Below are positions 30,806 to 33,121 of a DNA stretch of 33,121 nucleotides, in pieces. Location: contig CAJOOX010000082.1 in NCBI GenBank assembly GCA_905236195.1, forward strand, positions 1 through 33,121. The letters are read 5' to 3'. The notes under the pieces are model-generated. The model did not search any database and was not told where the DNA came from. It was given only the letters and a program-made list of their open reading frames with translations. The stretch is from an uncultured Bacteroidales bacterium. Lineage in GTDB: Bacteria > Bacteroidota > Bacteroidia > Bacteroidales > UBA3663. Numbering within the stretch: the first letter of the stretch is position 1; each line of letters begins with the position of its first letter. Both the position numbers and the translations under genes were made by a program.

Positions 30806-31567
30806 TTATTTCTTAAGCAACATTTTCTGGAGCGACGTAGCTGTAAGATGTCGGTAAATCTTACCGCGCTGACATACGCTGATGTCGCCGGTCTCTTCAC
30901 TCACTACCACCACCCGTGCGTCACACTGTTCTGTCAGGCCGATAGCGGAACGGTGACGGAGTCCGAGGTCCTTGGGAATGTTGTTATTGTGGGACACGGG
31001 CAGAATACCCGCAGCCAGTTTGATTCGGTTGCTTTCCACAACCATCGCGCCGTCGTGCAGCGGGGTATTCTTATAGAATATCTGCTCAATGAGACGGGCA
31101 TTGACCTTGGCATCGATTTCGTCGCCAGAGGTGATGAAAGGCCTAAGGTCGTCCTCCTTCCGGATGACAATGAGGGCTCCGGTCTTCGACTCTGACATCT
31201 CGTTACAGGCCATCACAATCTCATCGACAGTCTGGAGGAATGCCTTGTGGTCGTCTTGTTCCTTCTGGAAATACTTCAGGAACGTGTGCCACTGCCGCCG
31301 TGAACCGAGTCTGATCAGGAACTGGCGTATCTCGTTCTGGAAGATGACCACCAGCACGATGAATCCCGCACCGACAATGGCATTGAGGATAGCTCCCAGC
31401 AGTCGCATTTTGAAGATTTGGCTCACAACAATCCAAGACACTAGCACGGCTACAATGCCCTGGAACAGCACCGTCGTGCCGCTCGATTTCATCTGCCTGT
31501 AGAGGTAGTACATCAGCATCGCTACCAGCAGTATGTCAATCGCATCTTTCAGACCGAATTCCCACAT
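30806..31567 (-). CDS. cdaA: Diadenylate cyclase CdaA (c-di-AMP synthase)
   Basis: This 253-residue membrane enzyme makes cyclic di-AMP from two ATP. Three helices (about 10-22, 36-52, 60-76) precede the DisA_N cyclase domain. The catalytic DGA motif is at 172-174 (PLHDGAMVV) and RHR at 204-206 (LGLRHRSAIGL), followed by VVVSEETGDIS. All key residues are present. It is 13 bases downstream of folP, a common arrangement in Bacteroidetes. No CdaR-like regulator is seen beside it. Confidence 0.96.
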   Translation of the reverse strand: MWEFGLKDAIDILLVAMLMYYLYRQMKSSGTTVLFQGIVAVLVSWIVVSQIFKMRLLGAILNAIVGAGFIVLVVIFQNEIRQFLIRLGSRRQWHTFLKYFQKEQDDHKAFLQTVDEIVMACNEMSESKTGALIVIRKEDDLRPFITSGDEIDAKVNARLIEQIFYKNTPLHDGAMVVESNRIKLAAGILPVSHNNNIPKDLGLRHRSAIGLTEQCDARVVVVSEETGDISVCQRGKIYRHLTATSLQKMLLKK

Positions 31568-31580
31568 CTTATATTAGCTC

Positions 31581-32366
31581 TCAATGCTCAATGTTCAATT
31601 TTTCAAGAATCCTCACTGTTTCCACGGCCTCACGCACGTCGTGGACACGCAGCACGGAGGCTCCCGCCTGCAGAGCGGCCATATGGGCTGCCGTTGTGCC
31701 GTTGAGGGCTCGTTCGGGGTTGGTATTCAGCAACTTGTAAATCATGCTTTTGCGCGACAGCCCCACCAGCACAGGCGCGTCAAGGGCTGTTATCTTCCTG
31801 AGACCTCGCAGCAGATCCCAGTTCTCATCCAGCGTCTTGTTGAAACCGAAACCCGGATCAAGCCAGACCTCCCTTACGCCCATCGCCCTAAGTCTTTGCA
31901 GGCGGTCCGAAAGCCAGACAGCCACCCCCTCGGGGGTGTTGCTGCGGCCGGTCGGGTCGTTGTGCGTCAGCACATAACCCGCGCCCAACTTAGACGTCAT
32001 GAGATACATGCCCGTGTCGCCGCCCGAGATATCGTTTATGATACTGACACCCCAGTTGCTGACACATTCCATGGCCACCCCTTCCCTGAAGGTATCCACA
32101 CTCAGCCGAGCGTCGGGATACAGACTCCGGACCGTTGACAGGGCAATGCCGAGCCTGCGCATTTCTTCCGCCTCGCTCACGATTTCGGCACCCGGGCGTG
32201 TGCTGCACGCACCGATGTCGATGATGTCGCCGCCCTCTGCAAGTATCTGTTCTGCACGGGCAGCAACGGCGGCTTCCGTCTCTTGGCGCGACCTCGCGTA
32301 AAAGGAGTCGGGCGTGACGTTCAGAATGCCCATCACCTGCACTTTGTTTTGTTTCGTTGTCTGCAT
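31581..32366 (-). CDS. folP: Dihydropteroate synthase
   Basis: This 261-residue enzyme of folate synthesis condenses p-aminobenzoate with dihydropterin pyrophosphate. Signatures are MGILNVTPDSF (12-22), GGDIIDIGACSTRPGAE and VWLDPGFGFNKTLDENW, with a normal TIM-barrel length. It is the first gene of the operon and has its own promoter at 32398-32429. Its last codons (Asn-Ile-Glu-His-stop) are made from the TCAATGY heptamer repeat. Confidence 0.96.
   Translation of the reverse strand: MQTTKQNKVQVMGILNVTPDSFYARSRQETEAAVAARAEQILAEGGDIIDIGACSTRPGAEIVSEAEEMRRLGIALSTVRSLYPDARLSVDTFREGVAMECVSNWGVSIINDISGGDTGMYLMTSKLGAGYVLTHNDPTGRSNTPEGVAVWLSDRLQRLRAMGVREVWLDPGFGFNKTLDENWDLLRGLRKITALDAPVLVGLSRKSMIYKLLNTNPERALNGTTAAHMAALQAGASVLRVHDVREAVETVRILEKLNIEH
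31587..31599 (+). repeat. TCAATGY heptamer repeat, copy C
   Basis: On the plus strand CTCAATGTTCAAT follows another TCAATGC, giving nearly three heptamers (31581-31599). The repeat lies inside the end of folP and supplies its last residues and stop codon. Confidence 0.75.
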
Positions 32367-32397
32367 CTAATTTGCCTGAAAAGTCATTTTGGCAGCA

Positions 32398-32429
32398 CAA
32401 AGTTAGCACAATTTCATGAAAAATGCAAA
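32398..32429 (-). promoter_or_regulatory. Promoter of the folP-cdaA-que-gldE operon
   Basis: On the minus strand TTTG (32426-32429) is followed after exactly 20 bases by TAACTTTG (32398-32405). The start codon of folP lies 32 bases downstream. No other good promoter was found down to the end of the operon. Confidence 0.85.
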
Positions 32430-32480
32430 CCGAAACGCATTTTTTTTGTTTTTTATGCGAATTATTTCAAAAAATATACC

Positions 32481-32488
32481 TATCTTTG
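32481..32488 (+). promoter_or_regulatory. -7 box of the NfeD-like gene
   Basis: TATCTTTG on the plus strand, 31 bases before the start codon at 32519. No TTTG or TTG is found about 20 bases upstream; the nearest TTTG is 32 bases away. Confidence 0.55.
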
Positions 32489-32518
32489 TAGCGTAGTTTA
32501 CAAAACAATTACACTTTT

Positions 32519-33088
32519 ATGGACTTTATAAACTCTTTTTCAGACTTTCCCGGCGGCCTCCAATTCTATTGGATTGTAGCGCTTGCCGCATCAGTTGTTT
32601 TTGTCATTCAGGCGGTGATGACCTTCATCGGGTTTGACAGTGATGCCGACCTGGACGGCGGTGGTGCCGATTTCGATGCGGACGGATTCCATATCGTCTC
32701 GGTCAAGACGCTCACCTGCTTCCTCCTCGGCTTCGGCTGGACGGGCGTATTGTTCTGGAACCTGATTACCTCACGCTTGGCCCTGGGCTTCATCGCGGGG
32801 GCCGTGGGTCTGCTCTTCATGCTACTCATCGCCCTGTTGCTGCGCCAGGTGATGAGACTCAACAAGGACAACACCTTCAATGCGCGCCAGACGGTCGGCA
32901 TGTCGGCTGAAGTCTATCTGCGCATCCCGCCCAAACGCTCAGAGACCGGCAAGATTACCGTGTCTGTCAACGGCTCCATCCATGAACTCGAAGCGCTCAA
33001 TGCCAGCGATGAAATCATCCCAACCGGAGGCAAGGTCCGCATCGTCGATGTGGTCGAGGGCGACACAGTTCTGGTTGAGAAAATTTAG
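32519..33088 (+). CDS. NfeD-like membrane protein with OB-fold domain
   Basis: This 189-residue protein has membrane helices near 15-40, 64-82 and 87-107, then a soluble C-terminal domain (about 120-189) with the look of an NfeD/YuaF OB-fold (TVGMSAEVYLRIPP, GGKVRIVDVVEGDTVLVE). Such proteins usually pair with flotillin-like proteins in membrane microdomains, and a flotillin gene may lie just past the window. An acidic loop between the first helices (DSDADLDGGGADFDADG, 45-61) resembles a calcium-binding stretch. It is divergent from folP. Confidence 0.8.
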   Translation: MDFINSFSDFPGGLQFYWIVALAASVVFVIQAVMTFIGFDSDADLDGGGADFDADGFHIVSVKTLTCFLLGFGWTGVLFWNLITSRLALGFIAGAVGLLFMLLIALLLRQVMRLNKDNTFNARQTVGMSAEVYLRIPPKRSETGKITVSVNGSIHELEALNASDEIIPTGGKVRIVDVVEGDTVLVEKI

Positions 33089-33094
33089 TCCGGC

Positions 33095-33121
33095 CCCCAT
33101 TAACCCCATTAACCCCATTAA
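33095..33121 (+). repeat. Tandem 9-base repeat CCCCATTAA, cut by the window end
   Basis: Three perfect copies (33095-33103, 33104-33112, 33113-33121) begin six bases after the stop codon at 33086-33088 and run to the last base of the window. The true copy number is unknown. Confidence 0.9.

Noticed and set aside
1..33121. CRISPR arrays, rRNA genes, prophage or restriction systems
   Set aside because: No regularly spaced repeats, rRNA signatures, phage structural genes or restriction/methylase genes were found in the window.

Overview
The window looks like chromosomal DNA of a Bacteroidales bacterium, most likely Prevotella or a close relative. The evidence is a hybrid two-component system regulator, a GldE homologue, HmuY and calycin-like lipoproteins, many lipobox proteins, little Shine-Dalgarno signal, and Bacteroidetes-type promoters. 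Five promoters show a TTTG/TTG box exactly 20 bases from a TAnnTTTG box. Assignments are from reading the sequence and family knowledge; no search was run.

Layout. (1) 431-2374 (-): a membrane-bound nucleotide-sugar dehydratase for surface polysaccharide, behind a roughly 200-base leader. (2) 2682-11122 (-): a probable operon read right to left. It encodes a small ferredoxin-like lipoprotein, a NapH/NapG-like polyferredoxin fusion, a PrsW-family membrane protease, an outer-membrane beta-barrel protein and a large MG2-domain export protein, and it ends at a terminator. (3) 11287-14953 (+): a pectin (rhamnogalacturonan-I) operon of PL11 lyase, GH105 hydrolase and L-rhamnose mutarotase. Convergent to it is a hybrid sensor regulator (15361-18174) with several altered phosphotransfer residues. 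A TonB C-terminal-domain protein and a GH43 glycosidase follow from compact divergent promoters. No SusC/SusD pair is present. (4) 21014-21498 (-): an internally deleted group II intron sitting just after the terminator of a zinc metallopeptidase gene. (5) 21560-24304 (-): the metallopeptidase and a YgiQ-type radical SAM protein. (6) A tRNA-Val(UAC) gene on + with its own promoter and terminator. (7) 24659-27828 (-): a haem/iron uptake operon of calycin-like lipoprotein, HmuY-like lipoprotein and TonB-dependent receptor. (8) 27917-32366 (-): a tightly packed housekeeping operon, folP, cdaA, queD, queE, gldE and a phosphopantetheinyl transferase, from one clear promoter upstream of folP. (9) 32519-33088 (+): an NfeD-like membrane protein, followed by a 9-base tandem repeat that runs off the window.

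The items most worth a second look are the degenerate hybrid regulator (Glu in place of the phospho-acceptor Asp and a broken kinase N box), the 485-base group II intron derivative, the long leader upstream of the polysaccharide gene with a possible frameshifted small ORF, the one-protein NapH-NapG fusion paired with a stand-alone ferredoxin domain resembling the C-terminus of aldo/keto reductases, and a heptamer repeat (TCAATGY) that supplies the start or end of genes at three places.
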